Source of the DNA: Haliclystus octoradiatus
Lineage: Eukaryota > Cnidaria > Staurozoa > Stauromedusae > Haliclystidae
Assembly: GCA_916610825.1 (NCBI GenBank)
Contig: OU744446.1
Location: forward strand, 13,078,538 to 13,142,537
DNA length: 64,000 bases
Reading direction: 5' to 3'
Part shown: positions 45,136 to 57,377 of the stretch, piece after piece
How positions within the stretch are numbered: the first letter of the stretch is position 1
How the letters are laid out: each line of letters opens with the position of its first letter
Notes under the pieces: model-generated
What the model was told of the DNA's origin: nothing
The model's input: the letters and a program-made list of their open reading frames with translations, nothing else
Database searches by the model: none
Program-made: the position numbers and the translations under genes

Positions 45136-47365
45136 AATATATACAACTTTCAAATAGAGCTAGATAAGCAAGATAATTCATCTATAGTTATTGCAAATAC
45201 TGTTAAACTAAATCGATAAGTGGCCTTGTGCGATTAATTGCATTCCTACAAAAACGATTTTGTCGTTCTTTCTAGGAAGCAAGGAGAATCGGATTGATTA
45301 GCGTCTATTATGTTGATTTTTCAAGAGTATCCGCCTTTCTCACGGAAAACTAACGTCAAATGTCAGCCGATGTAGCAGTCTCTGGGGATACATTAGTGCT
45401 CTGTAAAGGCTGTACACCTACGGGGCGCAATGTGATAACATAATATCGTGTATGGAAGGATTAAGAAACATGTAAAATCCGGGGTAAAATCAAACTTTTT
45501 GTTGATCAATCCAAAACTGGAAATATAACCATTGTATGAATCCGATAGGGATGAATTAAGACAATGGCATGAGCAGTAAAGATCTTTGTTTCTTTATAAG
45601 AGTATCATTACCTCCGACGAATACCCTTGACTGGGACACTCTTAATATTGAAGCCAGTATATTAATAATATATCAAATTGTCACCTGGAAACCTTGCAGA
45701 GGTTCATGGTGCATCTCAACTGACTTCACTTCCGTCAGTGGTTATTGGCCATTATTGCAGCAGTGGAGTGACTGTAGCATCTTTATATATTGCATTCATA
45801 ACAGTTTCATTGATACAAGAATACCATCAAGAGTCTCATATGAGGGTGATACAGTACCACTTGCATTTCCTTCTTTGCGTTTCAACTGTTCATCATGTGA
45901 ACCCTTTCAAGTTTTGCTGCTAGCATCGAACATAATTGTTGTCATCCCAAGATTGGGCCAAAGGCAATAACTGTAGGGCTGTAGCCAGCTCTTTATAGTA
46001 TCATGTGATCTCCTTCAAACATTATTTGAATCTGGAATGTTGTCCCTTTTATTAACAGCGACAATCATTCATTTGAAACCAAGGGTGAAAGCTTCAATTG
46101 AGGCATGCTCTTATAGTTTGTCCATTCTTTGAGATATACAGTATAGCGGCTTCATGTTAATTAATACTGGTACCAGGACTGCTAGAATCAGGACAGAGAA
46201 CACAGTTTGGGATGTACCGCTATGCAAGAGATCACGTTTTTGATAAAATCTCTAGTATCCAGGGGGCACCGAAGCCATCGATGACCCTATTGCACACTTA
46301 TGAGTCTCAAAATTCCACGCTGAAGTTTTAATGGAGAAACAGTAATGTGTTTACGTAGCTCAGCTATGAGCTTCACCAAACCCCATCTCGCCAGGCATAA
46401 TATTATTTAAAGGAGCGCTTTACGCGTTCCCCTAGCTTCATTCTTTCACGGACCTCATTTCCGCGCAGTTCTCCAATTTCAATTTTTGTTCACACCTGGT
46501 TGCATTGTTCTTCAATGGGCTGACCAACCAACACCTGGCTGTAACTCACGTGATACCAAAATACCAAGGTGCGCTGTGATTGGGCACACCATAGTTTTGG
46601 TTTATGGCACAGTTTCTAACCATCAGTTTTATTAGGCCTTCACTGAAGCACCGCGCAAAAATGAGGGCTGATGGAGTTTGCCTTTAAACAATGGGGCCGG
46701 ACTGTACTTGAACCCGCTAATGCCAACTCTATCAGGAACTTAAAACTTATGTGTACCGACGATAGCTTACTACTTGGACTATTAAGACAACAGCAAGTAA
46801 TATGAACAACTTGACTCACCAAATACACCAGAAGTATGTCTTTGATTATATTCTTTATTGGTTTACTTATAACATCGAAGGGCAGCGCCGCTTCGGGAGA
46901 TGCGTATACAATGTATAATCTTTAATCTTGAATTAATACATATGTTCTTATTAAGCCTCTAGCTTATCTCATCTTATTTGTAAATTGCAACGGTATTTAT
47001 AGGAAATACAGAGGCTAAATTAAGCTATTCAACTATTATTATCGGGTTATAATTGCGGGGTATAACTTTAGCATTATTCAATAGCTTCTTACACTTTCAT
47101 TCTTATAAGTTTCTTACACAACTATGGTTATAAAATCTAAGCATATTAAATGTTTACTTTAAATAATAAGGTTAAATGTTCCAACGCAAATAGTATTGTT
47201 ATGATTATGGTTTTGATTATAGGTAAATAAACTTCCGTAATCCAAATTGGTTCCGTTGTAAATCTGTTCCTTATGACAAATCAATTCCGTATTAAAATCG
47301 TCAACAAGGGCCGTGATGGAATGAGGCTAGGTACGCTTGCCGATACCGACACATTTTTTAAGATC
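45136..47365. other. Intergenic stretch between two retroelement remnants
   Basis: No gene recognised. Two overlapping open frames at 45,569-45,970 show no family resemblance and look like chance. The stretch 46,340-46,620 is richer in G+C than its surroundings and unexplained. Confidence 0.5.
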
Positions 47366-47406
47366 TATTATGATATGATATGATATGATATGATATGATA
47401 TGATAT
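47366..47406. repeat. (ATATG)n microsatellite at retrotransposon 3' end
   Basis: About seven tandem pentamers (tatga/atatg). On the minus strand they immediately follow the degenerate retroelement, as expected of the short tandem tails of CR1/L2-type elements. Confidence 0.85.
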
Positions 47407-50200
47407 ATTTTGTCGGTAAAGATCAATACTAACTGGCAGATAGAGGAAGGTGTTAGCCTTCACTTACATATAGCCGTAAAATTTATATTACTAAGTTTAA
47501 AACACATAGTTATAAGTATTGAATTTAAAGGCAATGGAAAATTAACATTTACAATGCTTTGATAAATCAATTGCATCTAATCTTGATTTGAAGGTTGCCA
47601 ACGTTGATGCAATTACGAAATGACTCGTGAACAGAAATTGTTCTTGATAATACTGTTAACATTAGGATGACCTGCCTGCTTTTCAGTTTTAGACTATGCC
47701 CACGCATGCTATATTTGTTAACATCGAAGGTAAATAGTTCACTTATATCTACAAGGTTATTTAATACTTTGTAAACTAAATATAGATCAAATTTGATCCT
47801 TATTAATTCAAGAGTTTCTAATTGTAATTTAATTAAACGGTTATGGTAGTCTATATATGGTATTTTCCCAATCTTGCAAATACGTCGAGTATATTTACGT
47901 TGAACTCTTTCGATTTTTTTAAAATTTGACTAGATAGGGTGACCATACGAGAGCATCCGATTCTAACATCGGTCGGACATAGGAAGGTATGTGAAAACGT
48001 TGATTATTTGTATGAGAATAGGTTCAGAGGCCTGTGACTTGTGACTAAGTTGTTCTTCTCAAATAATATATTCAAGCGTTTGAAATGCGAAATAGTACTA
48101 GATTTTGGTTAGAAATCAGTACAAAGAATAATGATTAATTCTGCATGTGTGACCGGACAAAGAAGAGACAAGATGTCAAATTCAAACTATATAATTTAAA
48201 GGCGATATGCCTATGGCCACAACATGCGAATAATGATATAAAAACACTAAATCAGCGGTGTTTATAGGCATTAAATATAACATTTATAAGTTGCTGATTG
48301 GCTTACTAAAAACAATAGAGTACAATATATTTCGTACCCAGTCCGTTTTCTACAGTATGCCAGCATTAATATCTTGATATTAGATGATACAAAGCACTTA
48401 AATATCAAATAAGATTTTGAAAATGCTTTTGAAACTAAATTTGTACAATGTAAAGAGGTTTCACGTCTGATGTTAGAACAATTCCAAAATCTCGAAGTCT
48501 GACAATGAGAAAAGTAGACGAGGAATATTGGTATTTCCAAATGAAAATGAACGGCATTTATCAAACGCAAGTCGGAGTTGCCAATCTTTTGACCAGGAAC
48601 AGAAACTGTCAAGAGTGTTAGCCAATGATTCATTAGATTCAGATTCACGGGCAGAGTAAAATTTCGCGTCATCAGCAAATAGCTTAATATGACAATCACG
48701 ATGAAGGCAATCAATAATATCGTTAATAAATAAAATGAACAATAAAGGACCGAAGACAGAGCCCTGAGGAATACCACTTATGACAGGTAAGGTCTCTGAG
48801 ATACCAGTACCCATCGACACCTGCTGAGAGCGTCCATGCAATCAGAAAGGAAGATAGCCAAGATAAAAGTTCAAAACTGATCCCAAATGTTTTAAGTTTG
48901 GCAAGCAACTATTCATGTGACACAGTGTCAAACGCCTTACTGAAATCTATGTATACTGCATCAACTTTACGGTTTGCGTTGATAGCATGCCACCAATCAT
49001 CTAAAGCAGAAATCATCTGTGTGCAGGTAGATCTCCCGTTCATAAAACCAAATTGGCTATCAGTAATCAGGTTATGAATTCGGAAATAAATAAGTAAATC
49101 GCGATGAATGACGGATTCCATAACTTTACAGGCAATGCAGGTCATCGATATTGATCTGTAATTCCTTTTGGAGGCTGCATTTCCTTTCTTAAAAATAGGT
49201 ATAACGAAAGCTTTTTTCCATATACGTGGTAGTTTTCCACAACGCATTGACAAATCAAATAAAAGAGAGAATGGAATGGAAGTCCTATTTCTTCGGCTAT
49301 TGACTTCAAAAAGAATGCTGGATAGCCATCTGGTGAACGTGACGTTTTAGATGGAAAGCGCTTGAGAGAAGCAACAACTTTAGCATAGGAAAATTCAATA
49401 AATGAGATATCAACTTCAGATGATACCTTTCATTCGGTATGTGATACAATGCTATTATCTGTTGTAAAAATACTTGCAAAATGGTTATTAAAGAGGTTAG
49501 ACTTCTCTTGGTCATTTATTGTTAATGTATCATTTTCATTAAAGGCAGGAACAAAATGTTTGGTATGTAATTTGCCATGGACAAATGAATAAAAGCGATT
49601 GAGTGAAACATTGTTAACTAATCACTTCTCGCACTCTTTATTACGTTTAAGAATTGCTTCCTCGTATTGCTTAGATGATTCTTTACATTTTGATTTATAC
49701 AGAGGTGACGTTTTCGAACGTTTGTAAATTCTTTTCTTTTCTTGAACTAATTTGCGAACTACTTTCGGGTATTGTGCCTTGTTACTCGTTGTCCGAGATT
49801 TAGGAACAAAATCGGATATAGTATTATGAAGTACTTCACAAATCAATGAACACAACATTTCAAAGTTTTCCTCGCTCTAATAGTATAGCGATAGCCAGTT
49901 AATGGAATATGAATGATTTTTAATATGATCATAATCAGCTCTTCTGAACTCGTAGTGAACTGTAGGTTTTGTTTTAGAAGAATTGAATGACGCATGCAGT
50001 CTAAATTTTATTGAGTCATGGTCGCAGCTACCTGTAAAAGGCTCCATTGCTTCAATATCCAAGATTAAAGAAGGGATACCTACAAGTAACAAGTCCAACA
50101 TATTGCTTCCTCGTGTTGGTTGTGTTGTGTAATACGTTGTTCCCAGTCATTTCGTACAATACAACCCAGGAAGGTTTCACATGGTTTGGTATGAGGATCC
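47366..50200 (-). pseudogene. Non-LTR retrotransposon (CR1/L2-like), nearly full RT, inactivated
   Basis: Minus strand, in order: end of an AP endonuclease domain (about 50,100-49,970, with GSCDHDSIKF), a basic spacer, then RT (49,253-48,480) with WKKAFVIPIFKKG, NYRSISMTC, QFGFMNGRSTCTQM, VYIDFSKAFDTVSH, GIPQGSVFGPLLF and the catalytic LFADDAKFY. A C-terminal region follows (about 47,960-47,560, with SPYLVKFKKIERVQRKYTRR and MRGHSLKLK). One in-frame stop (near 48,907), at least one frameshift (near 48,840) and further breaks show it is dead. The 5' end is not resolved. The 3' end is a pentamer tract. Confidence 0.85.
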
Positions 50201-50699
50201 ATACAAGTAGGGATTTTTCAATTCATTCTACGGTAATTGAAATTGGTTATAATACATGGAAATTGAGTTGAAGCATTGCAAAAGTCAAGAAACGAGCATA
50301 ATAGATTCGTTTGATAAACATCGGTCGCTGAAACAGGTGGATTATTTCAAGTATTGATTGATATACCAAAATCTACAAAGTTATTTAGTATTAAGTTAAA
50401 TAATATTAAAATATCCGAACATAATCTGTCGATATTCTAATTAATCAATATTAAAATATCGTGTATGGTCTTTCGTTATGGAAAGCTGACCTTTTAGAAA
50501 ACCCAATAAGTCATAGTCGACATAACGATCAAAGTAAAAGTGTCAACCAGTCTAACTCAGAGTCTGTAAAATCCACAGGTCACCATGGCGACATGGGTCA
50601 TCATCGAGACACAACCAAGAAATGCCACTTTTGAGGGAGAGATCGGTTAATTCGTCAGATAAGAAGAAACAAATCAATTCATAACGCAGGGAATGAAAT
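50201..50699. other. Unassigned stretch between retroelement remnants
   Basis: Probably includes the missing 5' part of the non-LTR element, too decayed to recognise. No gene seen. Confidence 0.4.
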
Positions 50700-51560
50700 A
50701 CGGTTTATTCTCGTATATTAGAATTGAGAATTTCCCTATTATTACAGCTGCAAATGTTATATATCTTATAATTATGTTTATGTGAAGAGACCATAGACGA
50801 TGTTACTAAATGACTCTTGAGTGTACGGTCTCGAGTTCAATCTTCTCGTAAAACTTCTTCATCATCGATCGTATTGGAGCTTGAATATACCCAGAGGGTT
50901 GCTCTGTTCTCAATTCTAAGTTGGCATTCCTGACTAGGTTCCTGTACGGTAACCCAAAGTCATCATCGAGTAACATGAAGATTCAATGTACCATGAATGT
51001 ACTCAGCCTATGGCAGTATATTGAGGTTGCTGTTGTGACTGCCTCGACTTTTAATCAATAGATCAGCAATATTGTTGTCCCTTAAGAAGACAAATGAGGG
51101 TTCAACATGGAATAATTCAATGTGAAACTATTCCAGGTGTAGTTGCCTAAACATTCAGATCCAAGAATGCGACGTTTGTTTGCGAGGCAGATGATGGTGA
51201 TTCGAGGCGGGGTGTATGTGATTGAGTTGATCAATAAAGACATTAAGAGATGTTTCACCCCATGGCCAAACCATAAAATGTCATCCAGATATCGATACTA
51301 GACAAGCTTTTTTGAGGGTTGAGTGCGTTGGACCCAACACAACGAATGTGCAACTCAATATCGAAAATTTTGATTAAGCTAGAATGAAATGGAGACATTC
51401 GCAGCATCCAAGCAGTCATTGTACCACACCTGGCCAGTGGCCACCACAATGTCAGGATTATTCAACACCCTACCTAAAATCCATAAGAGGAACATACCTG
51501 GACGACCTATCGTATCCAGCTGTAGCTGACATACAGAAAAGCTTATCTTTCTAGTTGCTC
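50700..51560 (-). pseudogene. Penelope-like reverse transcriptase remnant
   Basis: Minus-strand fragments in shifting frames: YRYLDDILWFGHG (RT catalytic box), then VFIDQLNHIHPAS, and VFLRDNNIADLLIKS, which resembles the N-x-x-D-L-L-V-R-x conserved block after the RT of Penelope-like elements. Many stops. Other LINE-like families are possible, but the order of blocks favours Penelope. Limits approximate. Confidence 0.5.
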
Positions 51561-53129
51561 CCTAAAAAATCCGCTACACTCATTTTTAAATCGAATTCAT
51601 GAGACAAATATACAATAAAAATATTTCGTATTTTTATCATTTCCTTTGTGAATATATGGTTTCGCAAAGAGCCGCTATATGTGGGATACAGCTGCACAAG
51701 CAAGAAATCATACATCTTTGGGAATTTGGGCTGCAATACAATACAGTACCTTACAAGACCCTATTGGCCCTGCCTATCATTTATGGCTGTTGCTACATTC
51801 TTAAAAGCAATTCTGGCTCTTCCTTCCAATTGTTGCTGACCCGGTGTATTCGGGCATTCCGTGTTAGTGCACAGTTGCATCAGGGTGTGCACTTATCGAG
51901 TTAGTACATCGATTGACTACTGCATATTTAAGCCATGGTAGGCGTCCAATGATTTCAAGCGAGATGAAATTGTACATAATCCTGATACTTTTGATTGTAA
52001 TAAAGCAGTTTCTGTGTTGTTTCCAATTGGTGTACACAGCAACTTGGAAGATCCGATGAATAGTTTTCCTTGAAATCTTCTTATGTACCAAAAATTGTTG
52101 CTTCCGAATGTAAGATTACTTTACATTTAGTTGTAGTGTAGTAGTGTGTTTATCAGTGACATTTTAAACGGTGTACATATATACATAATAATAAATGTAT
52201 AACACTTACATAAAATGCTCAATTCGTATAAGTAAACCGATGCTTGGTGTCAGACATGATTAATATTATGAAATAGATTATATTGATATATGCATAAATG
52301 AAAATGAGAATAGTGGAATATAAAAGATTGCTTTTTTATTTTTAAATTGAAAAAAGTTTGCAATTCGCTATGAATTTGCGTTTCGAAAGCTGTAAGTTTC
52401 AAGTCCAACAATCCTAATGAAAATGGAACAACCCAACAAAAAACGTACCGCGGGCTATGAGAACGATGGGCTGCTAAGTAATTATCGTTCTCATATATAA
52501 GGCTGCTATTTCATTTTCATTTTCATTTTCGAATGTTGCTAGCAGCCCATCGTTCTCATAGCGTGCGGCATAATATGCACGCCGCTCAAGAGCAGCGGTA
52601 TACTTCATTAACCACATAGACGTAGTCACGCAAGACGGCCTTGCGCGTGGATGTGTGGTCAATCGGTCATATAGCCGAGGCATACTAAATAGTTATTATA
52701 GTTTATCAGTATGTTTTTAAATAATATAAATTGTGACATAATGCCTATACTACGTCTTCTATATGCACATTGCCTTGACACTATTTTACATCGGGAGCAC
52801 TGCTGTAGATATTATTCTTTAAAGTATTGAATGACAACATGTCTTATCCAAGCCCAGCCTAAGTCCTTAATATTCTGTATCAATACCGGACCGGGGCAAT
52901 CCAACAGTAGGTGTAAAACCGTGCACAGATTATAAAATTCAGAATAAAAAACACTGATAAAAATCCACTGTTTTTTCCTACCGCATGCAGCGAGATAAAG
53001 AATGTTAGATAATAATGGCGTTTTCAACGTAAAGCTTAAAAATTTCAGGCTGGCCGTATTTAGAGAAATCGTTTCAGGATCAACTCTGCTTGAATTAAAA
53101 AAAAGAGTATATTCCATATCCCGCCTTCC
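51561..53129. other. Intergenic stretch with one perfect inverted repeat
   Basis: No gene recognised. Contains the 23-base inverted repeat at 52,454-52,562 (listed) and otherwise A+T-rich sequence. Confidence 0.5.
52454..52562. repeat. Perfect 23-base inverted repeat around a simple-sequence centre
   Basis: Arms 52,454-52,476 (gctatgagaacgatgggctg, then cta) and 52,540-52,562 are exact reverse complements. The 63-base centre holds a third partial copy (atcgttctcata) and a tract of cattttcattttcattttc. Possibly a young MITE. Confidence 0.75.
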
Positions 53130-53228
53130 GCTAGCCTGCGCGCAGAGCCAAATCTTTTTTTTATGATTAGTATAGTAATACCCTACTTCTTATCTAAAAG
53201 AGATTTGGGTCTGCGCGCATGCTAGAGC
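53130..53228. mobile_element. Small inverted-repeat element, CCTGCGNGCAGAC family, copy 3
   Basis: Left arm gctagcctgcgcgcagagcc and onward through aaatct; right arm agatttgggtctgcgcgcat. Same termini as the copies at 8.5 and 25.2 kb. Confidence 0.65.
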
Positions 53229-53898
53229 TCCGCATGACATATTTGTTTCTAGTGTCTTGACATGCTGTCACCAGGCTTTTGACATGTATAGGCTCAACAT
53301 GCACAATTGCCCCGATATATAAACGCAATAATGAAGAATGAATATAATTTTTTTTTTTTTTACAGAATATGACATTGACCTGTCTCTGCATTCGATTGTC
53401 AGCTGCAAAGAGAATCAACAAACCATCCGTTTTAAATTGTTAATGTCGCATAAAGGCCAAAGTGTTGTACAATAGGATACCTGCATGTCTTTCAGACTGT
53501 CTTCAGATAGGTAGTTTAATAATTTACATCAGTATAGTTAGTTTAATCAGCGTTTCATGTATATCGTTCCATTCACCTATTTTATAAGCCAATCGCGAAA
53601 GATTACCAAAATACTGGTACTGGAAATACCAACTATATAGTATACGACATTCGGTTCTAATTCGCAGACGGACAGCTGTGCATAGATAAAAAGTGCATAG
53701 ACGTGTGTTCTGCTTGTCCATGAAGATAATATTTGACGGTATAGACAAGGCATTGAGGATATATATGACACGTAGATTAACTAAAAAATGGATATAATAA
53801 AACAGCAACAAGAAAAAGTATGTTTGCGTCGCACGTTTGATGATGGCTATTAAAATTTATGTTGGAGGTCGAGGGTATTTTGAAGATTTGCAGCAAAC

Positions 53899-55023
53899 AT
53901 GAAAATCCGTTGCTTTGGTCTTAAGTTATTTTTCATTTGCATTACATCATTGCTATCTATTTCATTAATACGGAGGATTTATAATGGACATAATACTGTT
54001 AGACGTTTCTTTCAATTAAATAGACCCCCTATAAAAAGCGGAAGGGTCAATTCTGAATTAATCGATGTCAATGAGGTCGAGAAATTGGTCAAACGAAAAA
54101 GATTCGTTTATCTAACACAAACACAAAAATGTCTACCAAAACATTGGCTACATCCATTTCTACTTGGTAATGGTTTTGATCTAGATGTATTCGTGTTATC
54201 ATTTAAATCACCATGTGTTGATTCGAAATACAATAAAGAACATATTCATCATTATTTTGATGCATCAACTACAACAACAACAACGTGGACAACAGGACGG
54301 AATATGATTTATAACATAGTTTTAAACTATGGTATTAATTACGAATATTTCTTATTTTTTGATGACGATGTATTATTAATTAGAGATGTTTTGGGTGATA
54401 AAGGACATGTTCCTTCAATTGGGATCATAAAAGAGAAATTTCAAGAAACGATGTCCAAAAATAATGTATCTGTTTTGCGACAATATGAAGAGTTTTTGCT
54501 CTCGTATCGGCCTTTTGTTAGCTCACCTAACTACTGTATTTCTATACCCGATTGTGCTAGAATACACCAGGCCAAGTATTTCACTGCTCGTTGTAGTAAA
54601 AATTCAAGAAATGCTGCAGTATTACCATGGTTAATGTACACTAGACATTTCGATGCAGCTTTTAATGCATACCGTAATGACGCCACCAAAGAACTACTAC
54701 CTTATGATGAATCTGGAGTTCGAAAGAAAAAGCAGGACAAATGGTCAATAGGACAGAGTCAAGCAAGCATGATTTTGAACATAGCATCACACGGAAGAAA
54801 GATGGTGACATATTTCAAAATGTCTGTATTTAATCCAGCACATAATCAACCAGTCAATGGATCTGAGACCGCACCACCCATTTTAACCAGTTACAGTCTT
54901 CTAAATAAAGAGCAAAAGAAGAATTTTACCAAGGAAGAAAAGGAGTTCATTTCCAAGAATGATCGAGTAGGATTTTGGTTTAATTCTGACATAATATGCC
55001 TTGAAGTAGAAAAAGACATTTGA
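53899..55023 (+). CDS. Intronless type II membrane protein, putative Golgi glycosyltransferase
   Basis: A 374-residue protein. A short cytosolic start, one membrane span at about residues 8-25 (LKLFFICITSLLSISLI) followed by RRIY, and a long luminal part give type II Golgi topology. Landmarks: TTTTTTWTTGRNMIYNIVL (125-142), YEYFLFFDDDVLL (148-160) with Asp155-157 as a possible DxD metal/nucleotide-sugar site, FEEFLL-like RQYEEFLLSYRPFV, and RHFDAAFNAYR (249-259). The pattern resembles a family of uncharacterised glycosyltransferase-like proteins in invertebrate deuterostomes (recalled, not searched). An in-frame TGA 18 bases upstream fixes this ATG as the first. No intron is needed, which could reflect retroposition or an intronless family. 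Substrate unknown. Confidence 0.8.
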   Translation: MKIRCFGLKLFFICITSLLSISLIRRIYNGHNTVRRFFQLNRPPIKSGRVNSELIDVNEVEKLVKRKRFVYLTQTQKCLPKHWLHPFLLGNGFDLDVFVLSFKSPCVDSKYNKEHIHHYFDASTTTTTTWTTGRNMIYNIVLNYGINYEYFLFFDDDVLLIRDVLGDKGHVPSIGIIKEKFQETMSKNNVSVLRQYEEFLLSYRPFVSSPNYCISIPDCARIHQAKYFTARCSKNSRNAAVLPWLMYTRHFDAAFNAYRNDATKELLPYDESGVRKKKQDKWSIGQSQASMILNIASHGRKMVTYFKMSVFNPAHNQPVNGSETAPPILTSYSLLNKEQKKNFTKEEKEFISKNDRVGFWFNSDIICLEVEKDI

Positions 55024-55114
55024 ATCAAATATGTTCAAAGATAATCTTGCATTTTAGAAAATCACTTAGTATCACTTTATGAGAATATGAAGATTGAAGA
55101 TAATAACAATGTAC

Positions 55115-55120
55115 AATAAA
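55115..55120 (+). terminator. Polyadenylation signal AATAAA
   Basis: Canonical hexamer about 92 bases after the stop codon of the 374-residue gene, on the same strand, supporting a short 3' UTR. Confidence 0.7.
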
Positions 55121-55650
55121 TATCATCTTTACACTTCTTTCGCTCTCCTCAACACCGAAACCAACATAGAATGATTATTAATGTTCTTCAAGTCCTTCTA
55201 TCCATCCAATGTACAAAACTGCAACTTCGTTAAATTACATATCCTTGATTCTTTCGGAATCGACGCAAGAAATGTTGTCTTTAAAATTCTATAAACTCCG
55301 GTTAGCCGTGACCACGTGTTCTGGTCAAAAGAGGACTGTATACTGTATAATGTTGACTAATGCCGTTGGTCTATTAGTCAATTAGCAAAATACTACCTTT
55401 AATACAATCAAGTTCAAGTACAAGTTCAAGTGATTTCATTAGGGCTTGGTTGATAGAGCTGATGAACTCACAACGCCTTCTAACAACACACCAACCTGTA
55501 ATTTACAAACAAACTATTTAAATACAAAACTAATTATCGTCTATATTACATGAAAGTGAGGCTAATTAATACAAAAATGAGATTATGCAACAGAACAGAG
55601 GAACGAGGATAGTGCTCTGTTGTAAATATCGCACTCCTATATCTCTGATA
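55121..55650. other. Intergenic stretch downstream of the 374-residue gene
   Basis: Nothing recognisable. Confidence 0.5.
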
Positions 55651-55654
55651 CTGT

Positions 55655-56106
55655 ATGCAAAGTCGACTTGGTTGGCTTTCTGTCAGAGATCGGATAAACT
55701 CACATCAAATAATGTTCACTCATAAAATTAAATTCGACCTAGCTCCTCCTCTGCTTCCCCATATATTTCAACGACTAAATACCCCCATGAGACAAGATCT
55801 CAAACTCATGTGGTCAAGCCATCGCCATTCATTTTAAAATGCTAGTGCGCATAATGGGAATGATCTCTCGTCAACAATGAAGGATGTTTCAAAAAGGACC
55901 AGTTCCAAGTGCTCCTTGAGAAGCATTTACTTGAAATTTAATTATTAACGCACCTTGACGGTTATTATATTGTTTGTAATTTCCTCTTTTTATATGTATA
56001 TCTTATTTATATCTTAGATATCTGTGAAAAAAGCGTATTAATACTGATATCAGTTTATGCACACTTATCAGTTATTTCTGAATAAATGATGATGATGATG
56101 ATGATA
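55655..56106 (+). pseudogene. 5'-truncated non-LTR retrotransposon 3' end with (GAT)n tail
   Basis: The first frame reads RLGWLSVRDRINSHQIMFTH onward, the conserved C-terminal L-G-W-L-x-V-x-x-R-I block after the RT in CR1/L2/jockey-type elements. About 250 bases of 3' UTR end in aataaatgatgatgatgatg. The copy is about 0.45 kb, typical of 5' truncation. Confidence 0.75.
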
Positions 56107-57322
56107 GTAAAATATCGTTATAGACAGGTATTCTCGTCCGAACAAAGAAAGAGCAATTGACAATCCCGGTTGACAAGTCATTGCTCTATAGCGAAAAGAG
56201 CCACTCATGTAGAAATAATGGAGCGGTACGGATGCATTCGGTAGGGCCATGGTAGGGCGAACCGTCTCAATTACTTTTACTATCAGTTGTAACAGTGTTC
56301 ACATTGGAATAATCTACACAATTTAGTACTTTATCTGAATAGTATCTGTCACGAGCTCTGCGTGTAGAGTGAGAAATCAAATTACTGGCTTTACGTAATA
56401 AGGAGAACAGTTCTCAGCTGGCATCAATATCCAACAATATTTATATTGTAACATCAAGGTGCCCATATTATTGTATAATTATTGTATTTCATCATAGTTT
56501 TTTAGTTTTGTAGTTTGAATTGTATTGTATAAATGCTACTCGCTATATATTGATCAAAAATTAAGCAAATTTCAAATGTATATATTAACAAGATAGATTA
56601 TTAGAAAACATTATCAGAAATAATTGTTACGAAACACCTAAATAGCTTGATAAGTATAATAACATTAGCCCTATTTTTTATAGCAGTTCCAGTTCATATA
56701 ATATGTTCGCATAATGTGAAAAGTCATTCTCACCATTCTGTCACTGTATATCAGTTGTTACAGTCAACTCACTCAATATCCCCTTTTTTAATGTCCACAT
56801 CGTCACTCCTACATAAAACTGACTTCTATTATCCATTCTCCATACATACTCTAATAAGCTACTTCGCTTGAAATCCCACTATCTCAGTTTTGTTAATCTT
56901 TAACATCTTTCCATGTAAAAAATATTTATAAAGTGAATAGCACTGTAATTGAATGATGTCTGGTGAACAAGACTATTTTAGAACCTATCAGGTCACTTTC
57001 CAGGCAGTAAAGTTTGATTGATTGATTGATTGATTGCATCTGCATGTTAATATCGTAAAGAAAACACAGCACTGACATTCTAATTTATATTTCACCTGTA
57101 ATGGACGACCATTGCCATGAATCAAAAATTCATACGTTAACACAAGCACAAGGACACGTGGAATAAACGAAAACATTTTGAAATAAGTAAGATTTTCCAA
57201 ATAAAAGAATCCGTTTCTGAATAACATATTTACAATATTGTCAATAATTTAGAAGTGTTTATAAAACTATGATAAAACTTGAATGGGTTTAAAGTGTTTG
57301 TTGAATTCCATAATCAGAATGA
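56107..57322. other. Intergenic stretch between the retroelement tail and the SH3-domain gene
   Basis: A second tail-like tract (taaagtttgattgattgatt, about 57,005-57,035) probably ends another truncated retroelement on the plus strand. On the minus strand 57,176-57,096 could encode a signal-peptide-like exon (see findings). No firm gene. Confidence 0.4.
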
Positions 57323-57377
57323 TCAAGTCCTGATATCTTTTAGCTTTTTCTTTCTGCTGTTTTTTCCTCGTTTTCCC
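57323..57377 (-). CDS. SH3 gene, exon H: basic C-terminus and stop
   Basis: Completes the split Arg and codes for GKRGKNSRKKKLKDIRT before TGA (57,325-57,323). Acceptor catttcag, phase correct. The basic tail may be a nuclear localisation or lipid-binding signal (inference). No AATAAA is obvious just downstream. Confidence 0.65.

Noticed and set aside
45569..45970. Two overlapping plus-strand open frames (133 and 81 codons)
   Set aside because: No family resemblance, no convincing splice context, and the region is between decayed retroelements. Treated as chance.
48271..48777. Minus-strand 168-codon frame
   Set aside because: Overlaps the RT domain of the non-LTR element in a different frame; a shadow of that gene.
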